The notes under the pieces are model-generated. The model worked only from the letters and a program-made list of their open reading frames with translations. It was not told where the DNA came from and ran no database searches. A DNA stretch of 64,000 nucleotides from NCBI RefSeq assembly GCF_030812415.1, contig NZ_JAUSST010000003.1, positions 806,001 to 870,000 of the forward strand. Direction: 5' to 3'. Below, in pieces: positions 1 to 8,386 of this stretch (position 1 is the stretch's first letter; the number at the start of each line of letters is the position of its first letter). The stretch is from Paenibacillus harenae (GTDB lineage Bacteria; Bacillota; Bacilli; Paenibacillales; Paenibacillaceae). Both the position numbers and the translations under genes were made by a program.

Positions 1-2
1 TG

Positions 3-233
3 GAAGCGCTCGGCGAGGCCAAGGCGATTCAGACGATTGCAGAAGCGGAACGGAGTCGAATCGAGCTTATTCGCTCCGCGGGCCTGGACGATAAGGTGCT
101 TACCTACCGGTCGCTCGAGGCGCTGTCCGATATCGCAAACGGTGCGGCTAATAAGGTGTTTATACCGACCCGTGCGGTAGAGACGCTCGGCAGTATCGGC
201 GCTATAAGCGAGATGCTTAAGTCCAATCAATAA
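3..233 (+). CDS. SPFH/band 7 family protein, C-terminal fragment
   Basis: This is the last 76 codons of a gene whose start lies before the window. The visible part is the alanine- and glutamate-rich helix followed by the segment that closes stomatin/flotillin-like proteins: EAKAIQTIAEAERSRIE, then SAGLDDKVLTYRSLEAL and a tail ending GAISEMLKSNQ. Family members are membrane-anchored scaffold proteins that oligomerise on the inner face of the membrane. Two more SPFH proteins (HflK and HflC) lie 4 kb downstream, but they are a separate unit. The exact subfamily cannot be told from the tail alone. Confidence 0.75.
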   Translation, partial: EALGEAKAIQTIAEAERSRIELIRSAGLDDKVLTYRSLEALSDIANGAANKVFIPTRAVETLGSIGAISEMLKSNQ

Positions 234-260
234 AATAAATAACGTTCCATTACACATTAT

Positions 261-302
261 AGCCGGCCGGAACCAAGTGGCATACACTTGGCCCGGCCGG
301 CT
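261..302. terminator. GC-rich hairpin after the SPFH gene
   Basis: AGCCGGCCGG pairs with CCGGCCGGCT, and the inner CCAAGTG pairs with CACTTGG, giving a nearly continuous stem of about 17 pairs starting 28 bases after the stop codon. The downstream side reads ATTCTGTT, so the U tract is poor. It is probably a transcription end or an mRNA-stabilising hairpin. Confidence 0.5.
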
Positions 303-389
303 ATTCTGTTGGAATAATCAGGCGGTGGGCGGTATACTGAAGCTTATATAGAAGTTACCGAGCGGCGAAAACAATGAGGAGCGTTGCCG

Positions 390-2030
390 ATGCCTAGAGA
401 AATAAGAGCGAATGAGCTGTCTGCGCTTAAGGAAATCGCGGAGATGCTTAATACGACGAACGATATGGATCAAATGCTGAGCGAGGTGCTCGTTAAGCTG
501 TTGCAGGTCACGGGGTTCACGACCGGATGGATCTTTATGCTGGACGAGTCGATGGATAGCGAATGCGTCGCTGCCCACGGACTGCCGCCTGCGCTGGAGG
601 CTGACGACCGATCGGCAATGTGCGGCGAGGATTGCTGGTGCATTGAGCGGTATAGACGCAATAAACTGCATCATGCGGTCAATACGATTGAATGCAAGCG
701 CATCACGTACGCGATAGCGGAAGGCCTCGAGGAAGAGACGCACGGCATTTCGCATCATGCGACGGTGCCGCTTAAGGCGGGCAGGGACAAGTTCGGACTG
801 CTGAACGTTGCGGAGGCGGGGAAGGAATGTTTTACAGAGGACGAGCTTGCGCTTCTGCAGGCTGTTGCTTATCAGATCGGGACCGCCGTTAAGCGAATTC
901 GGCTTTATCAAGCGCAGGAGCAGAACGCGCTTCACTATTCGAAGCTCAGCAATGTGATTCAGCGGATCCATGCGATCGGCGTTATCAGCGAACTTCCGAT
1001 CAAGGCGGTTAAGGAGATCGGAAATATGTTCAACTGGCCGCATGCTTCCTTGTTTATCTACGAGAATGGCGAGTTGTCGCTTCGAGCGCACTACACGGAA
1101 GGCGAGGTCCATGAGGAATGGAAATCGCTCAGCATCGACGACAACGGTCCGATCAGCACGTCGTTCCGCGACAATAAGCTTGTAATCGTATCGAATGCGG
1201 AGCATGTGTCCTGTCCCTCCCTGGAGCGGGTCGGCATCCCGCTCTACTCGTCCGCTGCGGCGATTCCGCTGCGCGTGCGAAGCCGATCGATTGGCGTGCT
1301 GTTCATCAGCAGTCCGATCAAGGGGCATTTTGACGAGTATCATGAAGACTTTATGTATTCGCTCGGCGATCACTATACGCTCTGCGTAGAGAATCTGCGC
1401 GTCTATGAGCAGAGGCGCGAGCTGGCGCGGATGGAGGAAAGAAATCGGATGGCCAGAGATTTGCATGATTCGGTCATTCAGAAGGTGTTCTCCCTGTCGT
1501 TCATTGCCAAAGGGGCGGAGACGCTGCTTAAGGATCGGGAGGCGGTCGTTCGCGAGTCGCTGAAGGAAATCCAGCAGTTGTCGCAAGAAACGCTGAAGGA
1601 GATGCGGACGCTCATCTGGCAGCTTCATCCGGCGGGCTTGGAGAACGGGCTGCTGAGCGCGTTGAAGCAATACGGACAGAGCATGGACTTAACTGTCTAC
1701 GAGCAGATCAGGGGGCTTAAGCAGCTGCCACGGGCGATCGAGGAGGCGTTATGGCGCATCGGCCAAGAGGCGCTGAACAATGTCCGCAAGCATGCGGAGA
1801 CCGATAGCGTATACGTTAAGCTGGTACGTACGGAGAACGAGGCGATGCTTGAGGTCATGGACAAGGGCAAAGGCTTCGCGGTCGAAAATAGGAAAAGCGG
1901 GCTGACGCTCGGGATGCTGTCGATGCGCGAGCGCGCAGAGCAGCTTGGCGGGCAATTCAGCTTGAAGAGCGGAGTGGGACAGCCGACGGTCATTACGGTT
2001 CAAATCCCGCTCGAGCCGTATGAGACTTAA
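390..2030 (+). CDS. GAF-domain sensor histidine kinase, NarL/YhcY type
   Basis: Cytoplasmic sensor kinase of 546 residues with no membrane segments. Two GAF domains (about residues 10-165 and 185-330) precede a HisKA_3 dimerisation domain with the phospho-acceptor His359 in RDLHDSV, and a HATPase domain (about 440-540, with EALNNVRKHAE and DKGKGF). GAF1 holds four cysteines, Cys78, Cys82, Cys84 and Cys102 (CX3CXCX17C), a pattern like that in the AirS/YhcY group where such cysteines bind an Fe-S cluster. ATG 390 is preferred over TTG 384 because GAGGAG at 376-381 sits 8 bases before it. The response regulator follows 41 bases later, so the two form one operon. The signal is unknown; redox or oxygen sensing is inferred from the cysteines. 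Confidence 0.88.
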   Translation: MPREIRANELSALKEIAEMLNTTNDMDQMLSEVLVKLLQVTGFTTGWIFMLDESMDSECVAAHGLPPALEADDRSAMCGEDCWCIERYRRNKLHHAVNTIECKRITYAIAEGLEEETHGISHHATVPLKAGRDKFGLLNVAEAGKECFTEDELALLQAVAYQIGTAVKRIRLYQAQEQNALHYSKLSNVIQRIHAIGVISELPIKAVKEIGNMFNWPHASLFIYENGELSLRAHYTEGEVHEEWKSLSIDDNGPISTSFRDNKLVIVSNAEHVSCPSLERVGIPLYSSAAAIPLRVRSRSIGVLFISSPIKGHFDEYHEDFMYSLGDHYTLCVENLRVYEQRRELARMEERNRMARDLHDSVIQKVFSLSFIAKGAETLLKDREAVVRESLKEIQQLSQETLKEMRTLIWQLHPAGLENGLLSALKQYGQSMDLTVYEQIRGLKQLPRAIEEALWRIGQEALNNVRKHAETDSVYVKLVRTENEAMLEVMDKGKGFAVENRKSGLTLGMLSMRERAEQLGGQFSLKSGVGQPTVITVQIPLEPYET

Positions 2031-2071
2031 CTTATTTGGTTTAGAATAGTCACCGGGAATGAGGAACGATC

Positions 2072-2782
2072 GTGAAGATCAAACTATTGTTAGTGGACGA
2101 TCATCAAATTGTATTGAAAGGCATCTCCTTCTTTCTGACGATGCAGCCCGACTTCGAGATTGTCGGGGAAGCGCAGAACGGTCAGGAGGCCGTGAAGAAG
2201 GCCGCCGAGCTCCAGCCGGACGTCATCTTGATGGATCTCAACATGCCGGTCATGGACGGCATCGAAGCGAGCAGCCTCATTACGAGCCAGCATCCCCATA
2301 TGAAGGTGCTTGTCCTGACAAGCTTCTCCGACCAGAGCCACATTGTGCCTGCGCTCCAATCGGGAGCTGCCGGATATATGTTAAAGGATGTCGAGCCGGA
2401 GCAGCTGGCCGAGGCGATCCGCAGCGCGCATAAGGGCAACATTCAGCTGCATCCGGATATAGCGGGGGCGTTATTGACGCAGTTGATGCCGCAGCCCGAG
2501 ACAACGGCAAAGACTGGAGAGGACACGGCGGTTACGGAAGCGGCGAATAGGCCGGAGCAAAAAGGAAGAGGGGCGATTGAATCGCTTACCCCTCGCGAGA
2601 AGGAAGTACTGCTGCTTATTGCCCAAGGGCTTAGCAATAAAGAAATCGCACATGCGCTTATTGTCGCCGAGAAGACGGTCAAGACGCATGTCAGCAATAT
2701 ACTCGGCAAGCTGCATCTTGCCGATCGGACGCAAGCCGCGTTATATGCGGTTCAGCACCAACGAACGAGTCCATCGCAATAA
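2072..2782 (+). CDS. LuxR/NarL-family response regulator
   Basis: Cognate regulator of the preceding kinase, 236 residues. The receiver domain has the acidic pair Asp9-Asp10, phospho-acceptor Asp55 (VILMDLNMP) and Lys105. A long, poorly conserved linker (about 138-165) leads to a LuxR-type helix-turn-helix starting LTPREKEVLLLIAQGLSNKEI. The start is GTG with GAGGAA 6 bases upstream. Closest in architecture to YhcZ, LiaR and DegU-like regulators. Its targets are not shown by the sequence; the azoreductase 180 bases downstream has its own promoter region and is a candidate. Confidence 0.9.
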   Translation: MKIKLLLVDDHQIVLKGISFFLTMQPDFEIVGEAQNGQEAVKKAAELQPDVILMDLNMPVMDGIEASSLITSQHPHMKVLVLTSFSDQSHIVPALQSGAAGYMLKDVEPEQLAEAIRSAHKGNIQLHPDIAGALLTQLMPQPETTAKTGEDTAVTEAANRPEQKGRGAIESLTPREKEVLLLIAQGLSNKEIAHALIVAEKTVKTHVSNILGKLHLADRTQAALYAVQHQRTSPSQ

Positions 2783-2908
2783 TTAGCCATGCAGTAGTCC
2801 TAAGACTATAGGCGTAGGACTAGATCTCAGCCTATGAGAGGCTTAGAGGCCGGATTATCGGTCTTATTACCGATGTATTCCTCCATTCGACTATATAAAA
2901 TATAGATA

Positions 2909-2922
2909 GTACTAAAAAGTAC
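2909..2922. promoter_or_regulatory. Palindrome upstream of the azoreductase, candidate operator
   Basis: GTACT-AAAA-AGTAC is a perfect 5-4-5 inverted repeat 42 bases before the azoreductase start, in an AT-rich stretch that also holds possible -10 sequences (TATAAAAT near 2894). It may bind a quinone- or redox-responsive repressor. No strong -35 is seen, so the promoter position is not fixed. Confidence 0.35.
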
Positions 2923-2963
2923 GAAGCTATTAAAAAATAGAAAATTTAATGGAGGTTAATTAC

Positions 2964-3590
2964 ATGAGCACTATACTGTTCGTTAAAGCAAACGACCGTT
3001 CGATCGAGCAAGCCGTCAGCGTGAAGTTATACCATGCGTTCCTGGACGCCTATAAGGAAAGCCATCCCGAGGACACGATCATTGAGCTGGATCTGTTCCA
3101 AGAAGAGCTTCCGTACATGAACGCCGACATGATCAACGGCAACTATAAGGCTGCCAACGGTTATGACCTTACGCCAGCCGAGAAAGCCGCTTCCGACGTT
3201 GCGGCGAAATATATCGATCAATTCCTTGCTGCCGACAAAGTCGTATTCGGCTTCCCGCTTTGGAACTTTACGATCCCTGCGGTGCTTCACACGTACATCG
3301 ACTACATCGTCCAAGCAGGCAAAACGTTCAAATATACGGAGCAAGGTCCAGTAGGCCTCATTCCCGACAAAAAAGTGGCATTGATCAACGCGCGCGGCGG
3401 CATCTATTCGGAAGGCCCTGCTGCGGCTGCCGAAATGTCCTTGAACCTCGTTCGCAACGTTCTAAGTTTCCTAGGCGTAACGAACCTCACGACGATTATC
3501 GCCGAAGGCCACAATCAACTGTCCGATCAAGCGGCCTCGATTATCGAGCAAGGCATTAACAAAGCTAAACAAGAAGCGCTTGTATTCTAA
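2964..3590 (+). CDS. azoR: FMN-dependent NADH-azoreductase
   Basis: Flavodoxin-fold quinone/azo reductase of 208 residues that uses NADH and FMN to reduce quinones and azo bonds, usually protecting cells from electrophile stress. Diagnostic segments are the flavin-binding FPLWNFTIPAVLHTYIDYI, the AGKTFKYTEQGPVGL strand-loop and the NARGG loop. ATG 2964 is chosen over ATG 2949 because GGAGG at 2951-2955 lies between them at an 8-base spacing. It is monocistronic: its own upstream region and a strong terminator follow. In Bacillus, azoR genes answer to HxlR-family repressors such as YodB; a gene of that family lies at 18429-18782, but a link is only inferred. Confidence 0.93.
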   Translation: MSTILFVKANDRSIEQAVSVKLYHAFLDAYKESHPEDTIIELDLFQEELPYMNADMINGNYKAANGYDLTPAEKAASDVAAKYIDQFLAADKVVFGFPLWNFTIPAVLHTYIDYIVQAGKTFKYTEQGPVGLIPDKKVALINARGGIYSEGPAAAAEMSLNLVRNVLSFLGVTNLTTIIAEGHNQLSDQAASIIEQGINKAKQEALVF

Positions 3591-3608
3591 ATTAGTAATC
3601 GTTATGAG

Positions 3609-3653
3609 AAATGCGAGTCCCGAGTCGAAGCGACGAGGGGCTCGCATTTTTTT
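3609..3653 (+). terminator. Rho-independent terminator of the azoreductase
   Basis: AAATGCGAG pairs with CTCGCATTT, with further CCC/GGGG pairing inside, followed by TTTTTTT. It starts 18 bases after the stop codon. Confidence 0.85.
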
Positions 3654-3731
3654 GCGATTATGCTCTATTTTGAATAGGGATGCTAGTATATAATGATCTG
3701 GGAAAAATACATATGGACGATAAGGAGACGG

Positions 3732-4391
3732 ATGAAAATGGGCAAAAGCAAAGTGATATTGTTCCAAGGCGATTCCATTACGGACGGAGCAAGGGGGAGA
3801 AACGACGATCCCAATCATATTCTCGGACATAGCTATGCGTACATCGCGGCTGCCGAGCTGGGCAGGGAGTTCGCGGAGGCGCAGCCCGTATTCTACAACA
3901 GAGGCATTAGCGGCAACCGGGTCTCCGACTTGTACGCGCGTTGGAACGAGGATGCGTTCAGCTTGAAGCCGGACGTTATCAGCATTATGATCGGCGTTAA
4001 CGACGCATGGCGCATCGTTAACGAAGAACCGACGGGCGTTACCGACCGGTTCGAGCGGGCTTACCGTCATTTGCTGGAAGAAACGAAGGAAGTGCTGCCG
4101 AACGTGCAGCTTGTATTGTGCGAGCCTTTTATCTTGAAGACGGGCGCTACGGAAGAACGCTGGGATGCCTGGACGGAACTGCTCGGCCGTTACCAAGCGG
4201 TCATTCGCGATCTGGCGATCGAGTTCGGCGCTATATTCGTACCGCTTCAGCAGACGTTTAATGATGCCTGCGAGCGCGCGGAAGCGAAATATTGGATCTG
4301 GGACGGCGTCCATCCAACAACTGCCGGCCATGATCTTATCGCACGGGAATGGCTGAAGGCTGCCAGAGACGGCGGCATCGCTTTTGATTAG
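3732..4391 (+). CDS. SGNH/GDSL-type esterase
   Basis: Predicted serine esterase of 219 residues. The four SGNH blocks are visible: catalytic Ser15 in QGDSITDG, glycine in RGISGNRVSDL, asparagine in MIGVNDAW, and the Asp/His pair in WDGVHPTTAGHDLI near the C-terminus. No signal peptide is seen, so it is cytoplasmic. The pattern matches the acetylxylan esterase Axe2 and rhamnogalacturonan acetylesterase group, suggesting removal of acetyl groups from imported oligosaccharides, although the substrate is inferred. The start could also be ATG 3738; AAGGAG at 3722-3727 lies 4 bases before ATG 3732 and 10 before ATG 3738. Confidence 0.85.
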   Translation: MKMGKSKVILFQGDSITDGARGRNDDPNHILGHSYAYIAAAELGREFAEAQPVFYNRGISGNRVSDLYARWNEDAFSLKPDVISIMIGVNDAWRIVNEEPTGVTDRFERAYRHLLEETKEVLPNVQLVLCEPFILKTGATEERWDAWTELLGRYQAVIRDLAIEFGAIFVPLQQTFNDACERAEAKYWIWDGVHPTTAGHDLIAREWLKAARDGGIAFD

Positions 4392-4476
4392 AAAAATGAG
4401 TCTTGCGGGCATCTAAATTCGTATTACCCCTCATAAACTTAGCGTGACAGAGGGGAGAGATGTTATTCTGAGTATC

Positions 4477-5529
4477 ATGGACGGAAATCCAAACGTACAA
4501 CGAAATGACCGCAAGCCGCAGCCATTGAAGCCGGGTACGGCTAAGAAGGCCATTCTTATCGCAGTTGCTGCAATCGTCGTCATTTACCTCGGCTTCTCAT
4601 CATTTTACACGGTCCAAGAGCAGGAGCGGGCAGCCATCCTAACGTTTGGGAAGTATACAAGCGAGGAAACGGCCGGCCTCCACTTTAAGTGGCCGTATCC
4701 GATCCAAGAGGTCATCATGGTTAAAGCCGAATTGACGCAGCGTATTCATATTGGCTATCGCCAGAATGGCGATACGGTCGTACCGGTGGAAGAAGAGGCG
4801 CTAATGATTACCGGGGACGAAAATATCGTTTCCGCAGACGCAGTCGTCCAGTGGAAGATCAGCAATATTCACGATTACCTGTATAACATTGACGATCCGG
4901 AGCAGTTTCTGCGAAATGCGGCAAGCTCTTCGATCCGCTCCGTAATCGGTTCGGAGAAGCTCGATTATGCGATAACGGACGGCAAGACCGTCATCCAGGA
5001 TAAAGTGCGCGAGAAGCTGCTGGAGCTGCAGACGAAATACAAAACCGGCATCCAGATCATCGACATTAAATTCCAGGATATCGAGCCGCCGAGCGGACAG
5101 GTTGAGGAAGCGTTTCGCGAAGTGACGAACGCTCGCGAGGAGAAGAATACGAAGATCAACAATGCCGTGAAGTACGAGAATGACCGGATTCCCAAGGCCC
5201 GCGGCGAAGCGCAGGCGCTCCTCGAGAACGCGGAGGGCGAGAAGAAGTCGCGAGTGTTGAATGCGGAAGGCGACGTGGCCAAGTTCAACGCGATCTACAA
5301 CGAATACAAGAACAATCCGAACGTCACGCAGAGTCGCTTGATTCTGGAGACGCTCGAGAAAATATTGCCGAATGCACAAATCTTCATAACGAATTCGAAC
5401 AGCGATACGGTTAACTATTTACCGCTTAACGAATTGCTCAAAGGCGGCAACGGAACGGCCAAACAGACTGAAACGACGAGCCCTGTGACGGTACCGCAGC
5501 AAGAGCCGCAAGGAGGTGACGCACAGTGA
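4477..5529 (+). CDS. hflK: HflK, SPFH protease modulator
   Basis: One N-terminal membrane anchor (about residues 25-43) is followed by the SPFH domain (VQEQERAAILTFGKY onward) and a helical segment ARGEAQALLENAEGEK, as in HflK, which caps or regulates the FtsH protease with HflC. The reading frame stays open up to GTG 4444. ATG 4477 has no clear ribosome binding site; AGGGGAGA at 4451-4458 would instead suit a rare CTG at 4468 or ATT at 4465. The start is therefore uncertain. It overlaps hflC by four bases (GTGA), indicating translational coupling. Confidence 0.85.
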   Translation: MDGNPNVQRNDRKPQPLKPGTAKKAILIAVAAIVVIYLGFSSFYTVQEQERAAILTFGKYTSEETAGLHFKWPYPIQEVIMVKAELTQRIHIGYRQNGDTVVPVEEEALMITGDENIVSADAVVQWKISNIHDYLYNIDDPEQFLRNAASSSIRSVIGSEKLDYAITDGKTVIQDKVREKLLELQTKYKTGIQIIDIKFQDIEPPSGQVEEAFREVTNAREEKNTKINNAVKYENDRIPKARGEAQALLENAEGEKKSRVLNAEGDVAKFNAIYNEYKNNPNVTQSRLILETLEKILPNAQIFITNSNSDTVNYLPLNELLKGGNGTAKQTETTSPVTVPQQEPQGGDAQ

Positions 5530-6392
5530 AACGAAATCAGTGGATCATGATCATCTCGGCGGTCGTGCTGGTTATACTGGCGTCCGGATCCATGTTCATC
5601 GTCAAGGAAGGCGAATATAAGGTCGTATTAAAGTTCGGAGAAGCCGTCAGGGCGGTGAGTAACCCGGGGTTGAAGTTCAAGCTGCCATTTATCGAGAACG
5701 TCTCCACTCTGCCGAAGTATCAGATGTCGTATGAGAGCAATCCTACTTCAATACTGACGAAGGACAAAAAACCGATCATCGTCGATAATTATACGGTATG
5801 GCGCATTACGAACGCCGAGCAGTTTCTTCGTACCGTCCAGTCGGTTAGCGGCGGCGTTCAGCGTATTGACGAGGCTGTATACAATTCCGTTCGCCGTAAG
5901 CTGTCGGAGGTCAACTATGATAACATCATTAGCGAAAATACGGAGCGCGGCAACATTAACGACGAGATTACGAAGGACGTAACTGCTGCGCTAACGAGAG
6001 ACAATTACGGCATCGAGATTATCGATGTCCGGATTAAGCGCACCGACCTGCCGGAGGGGAACAAGCAAAGCGTCTACAATCGGATGATATCCGACCGGCA
6101 ATCGATCGCGGCCCGTTATCTATCCGAAGGCGACGAGGAATCGCGCAAAATTACGTCGAAAGCCGATCGCACCGCAACGGAGCTCCTGGCGCAAGCGGAG
6201 GCCGACGCGAAGAAGATTATTGCCGAAGGCGAAGGGGCGGCAGCCAAAATTTATAACGAAGCTTACGGCAAAGATCCGCAATTTTACAGTTTGTATCGAA
6301 CGTTGGAGAGCTATGTGACGACTTTGCAAAACGAGCCGGTCATTATGCTGCCGATTGATTCGCCTTATGCCAGGATTTTGCTCGGTGAATAA
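5526..6392 (+). CDS. hflC: HflC, SPFH protease modulator
   Basis: Partner of HflK, 288 residues, with a single N-terminal membrane segment (about residues 5-25) and the SPFH domain starting FIVKEGEYKVVLKFGE. The conserved C-terminal region contains LLAQAEADAKKIIAEGEGAA and FYSLYRTLESY, both typical for HflC. GTG start overlaps the hflK stop and is preceded by AAGGAGGTGAC. HflK and HflC together form a membrane cage around FtsH in proteobacteria; the same role is assumed here. A terminator follows 45 bases after the stop. Confidence 0.92.
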   Translation: MKRNQWIMIISAVVLVILASGSMFIVKEGEYKVVLKFGEAVRAVSNPGLKFKLPFIENVSTLPKYQMSYESNPTSILTKDKKPIIVDNYTVWRITNAEQFLRTVQSVSGGVQRIDEAVYNSVRRKLSEVNYDNIISENTERGNINDEITKDVTAALTRDNYGIEIIDVRIKRTDLPEGNKQSVYNRMISDRQSIAARYLSEGDEESRKITSKADRTATELLAQAEADAKKIIAEGEGAAAKIYNEAYGKDPQFYSLYRTLESYVTTLQNEPVIMLPIDSPYARILLGE

Positions 6393-6437
6393 TTAGGAAA
6401 AATAAATAATAATATATCATTTTATATGAAATGAATG

Positions 6438-6470
6438 CCAAGCAAAGGAACCCTCTTTGCTTGGTTTTTC
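6438..6470 (+). terminator. Terminator of hflKC
   Basis: CCAAGCAAAG and CTTTGCTTGG form a perfect 10-bp stem with a 7-base loop, followed by TTTTTC. Confidence 0.88.
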
Positions 6471-6602
6471 CTTGTTTGCCATTGAAATCGCGATTATATG
6501 TGTCATGCTACAAAAAAAAGCGGCTATTTATTTCTTGCGAAAGATCGTATATTATGTGAGCAATATAAGGCGATGTTAAGAAGCAAGGGAGAGGCTGCTA
6601 AG

Positions 6603-8345
6603 ATGAAGATGCGCATTAGAACGTTTATGCCCTTCACGTACAAAATGATGATTCCTTACCTCGTACTCGTTTTGTTTACGGATATTATTATCGGTTATTT
6701 TTCTTACTCGCTCCTGATCGAATCCCGTACGGAAATGGCGGAGACGAACATACGGACGGCGATGGAGCAGACAAGGAACAACCTGGAATACCAGATGGAC
6801 GAGATACAGCGCATGTCCGACACGCTGTTCGGAAGCTTGTCTTTCCAGCGCGCTCTTCAGAAGAAAGGCGATCCATGGGAGACGTATCTCACCATGCTCG
6901 ACGAGATCGTTCCGCAAATTCAGGCCCCGCTTAAGCTGTATGGCAACAAGATACGGCTTATCATCTATACGACGAACGGGTATTTGAACGAGGTGGACGG
7001 AGATAACTTGAATCAACAGATTGATGACAGCGATTACTATGTGCTCCCGTACAGCCTAATCGCGGATCGCGAATGGTTTAAGACGCTTAAAGATTCCGAG
7101 CTGGACAATCTATGGATGCAGGTCGATACGGACGTTAAGCTGGAAAATATTTCGCATGTGCGCAGACTCGTATCCTTTAACGATTACAAAACCGGAATCG
7201 GCTACGTCCGCATCACGACGAGACTAACCGATCTGCTCGGCGACTTCGGGACATTTCCGATTGAAGACGGCATCGTTCTTCGCTTGCTCGACGAGAGCAC
7301 GAATACGACGATGTATCAACGCGGGGAAACAGACCAGTCGATAAACGATAAATCTTTCCTCATTCTGAGAGAAACCATTCCGGATACAGGCCTTTATATC
7401 GAGACGCTTGTCCCTTACAGCTATCTGGAGAAGGATGCGAGCAGGCTGCAATCGGTTATTTTTGCCATATGCTCCATTAGCTTTCTCGTGATGGCTTTGA
7501 TCGGCTATATGGTCGCGCGTCTCTCGGGGCGCAAGATGAAGCGGATCGTCACGCAGCTTCGTTCGTTCCAGGAAGGCAACTTCCAGAAGCGGATCCGGTT
7601 CAGCGGCAATGATGAATTCGTTCATATCGCCGATGCGTTCAACATTATGGCGGGCAACATCCAAGAGCTGATCAAGAGCGTCTACGTCCACGGCATCCAG
7701 AAGAAGCAAGCCGAGCTTGAGGCGCTGCAGGCGCAGATCAATCCGCATTTTCTGTACAATACGCTGTCGACGATCAGCAGCCTTGCCAATCTGGGGGAAG
7801 CGCAGAAGGTGACGGGGATGGTCAGCGGGCTGGCGAAGTTCTACAGGCTGTCGCTGAATCAAGGGAATGTGTACATTCCGCTTGAGAAGGAGCTGGAGCA
7901 GATCGAGGCATATTTGGACATCCAACGGATCAAGTATGCCGATGCGTTCGACGTTTATTTCGATCTTGACCCGGAGCTGTCCGATTGCAAGGTCATTAAG
8001 CTCATCCTTCAGCCGTTCGTGGAGAATGTGTTCAAGCACGCCTGGTTCGGCGAGCGCATCTCGATTCGCATTTCGGCGAAGCGGATCGGCGAACGAATGG
8101 AGCTCAAGGTCATCGACGACGGAATCGGAATGAAGCCCGAGGTTGCCCGACAGTTGCTGCTCGGACCGAGCCAGTCCGGCGGCGGCTACGGTCTCAAGAA
8201 CGTCGACGATCGCATCAAACTCCGGTACGGCGATGAATTCGGGATCCAGATCGGCAGCATATACGGCGGCGGCACGACGATTCGAATCGTACTGCCGATC
8301 GATACGGAGGAGAAGCAGGAAGCGGATGAAGGCTATATGCCTTGA
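6603..8345 (+). CDS. YesM-family sensor histidine kinase
   Basis: Membrane sensor kinase of 580 residues. An N-terminal membrane segment (about residues 14-36), an extracytoplasmic sensing region of roughly 240 residues, a second membrane segment (about 280-302) and a HAMP domain lead to the His_kinase domain with His382 in QINPHFLYNTLS and a HATPase domain (DDGIGMKPE, GGYGLKNVDDRI). GGGAGAGG at 6587-6594 supports ATG 6603 rather than upstream codons. It pairs with the AraC-type regulator 41 bases downstream and stands in front of a sugar ABC transporter, the usual setting for kinases that sense an oligosaccharide, here probably a galactan fragment. Confidence 0.92.
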   Translation: MKMRIRTFMPFTYKMMIPYLVLVLFTDIIIGYFSYSLLIESRTEMAETNIRTAMEQTRNNLEYQMDEIQRMSDTLFGSLSFQRALQKKGDPWETYLTMLDEIVPQIQAPLKLYGNKIRLIIYTTNGYLNEVDGDNLNQQIDDSDYYVLPYSLIADREWFKTLKDSELDNLWMQVDTDVKLENISHVRRLVSFNDYKTGIGYVRITTRLTDLLGDFGTFPIEDGIVLRLLDESTNTTMYQRGETDQSINDKSFLILRETIPDTGLYIETLVPYSYLEKDASRLQSVIFAICSISFLVMALIGYMVARLSGRKMKRIVTQLRSFQEGNFQKRIRFSGNDEFVHIADAFNIMAGNIQELIKSVYVHGIQKKQAELEALQAQINPHFLYNTLSTISSLANLGEAQKVTGMVSGLAKFYRLSLNQGNVYIPLEKELEQIEAYLDIQRIKYADAFDVYFDLDPELSDCKVIKLILQPFVENVFKHAWFGERISIRISAKRIGERMELKVIDDGIGMKPEVARQLLLGPSQSGGGYGLKNVDDRIKLRYGDEFGIQIGSIYGGGTTIRIVLPIDTEEKQEADEGYMP

Positions 8346-8386
8346 AACGAATAGACAGGGATTCGGCATGAGGAGGTACGGTAGGC

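Noticed and set aside
318..1670. A 450-codon open frame on the minus strand opposite the GAF kinase gene
   Set aside because: Arg- and Leu-rich translation without any domain, no ribosome site, fully inside the clear kinase gene. An antisense shadow.
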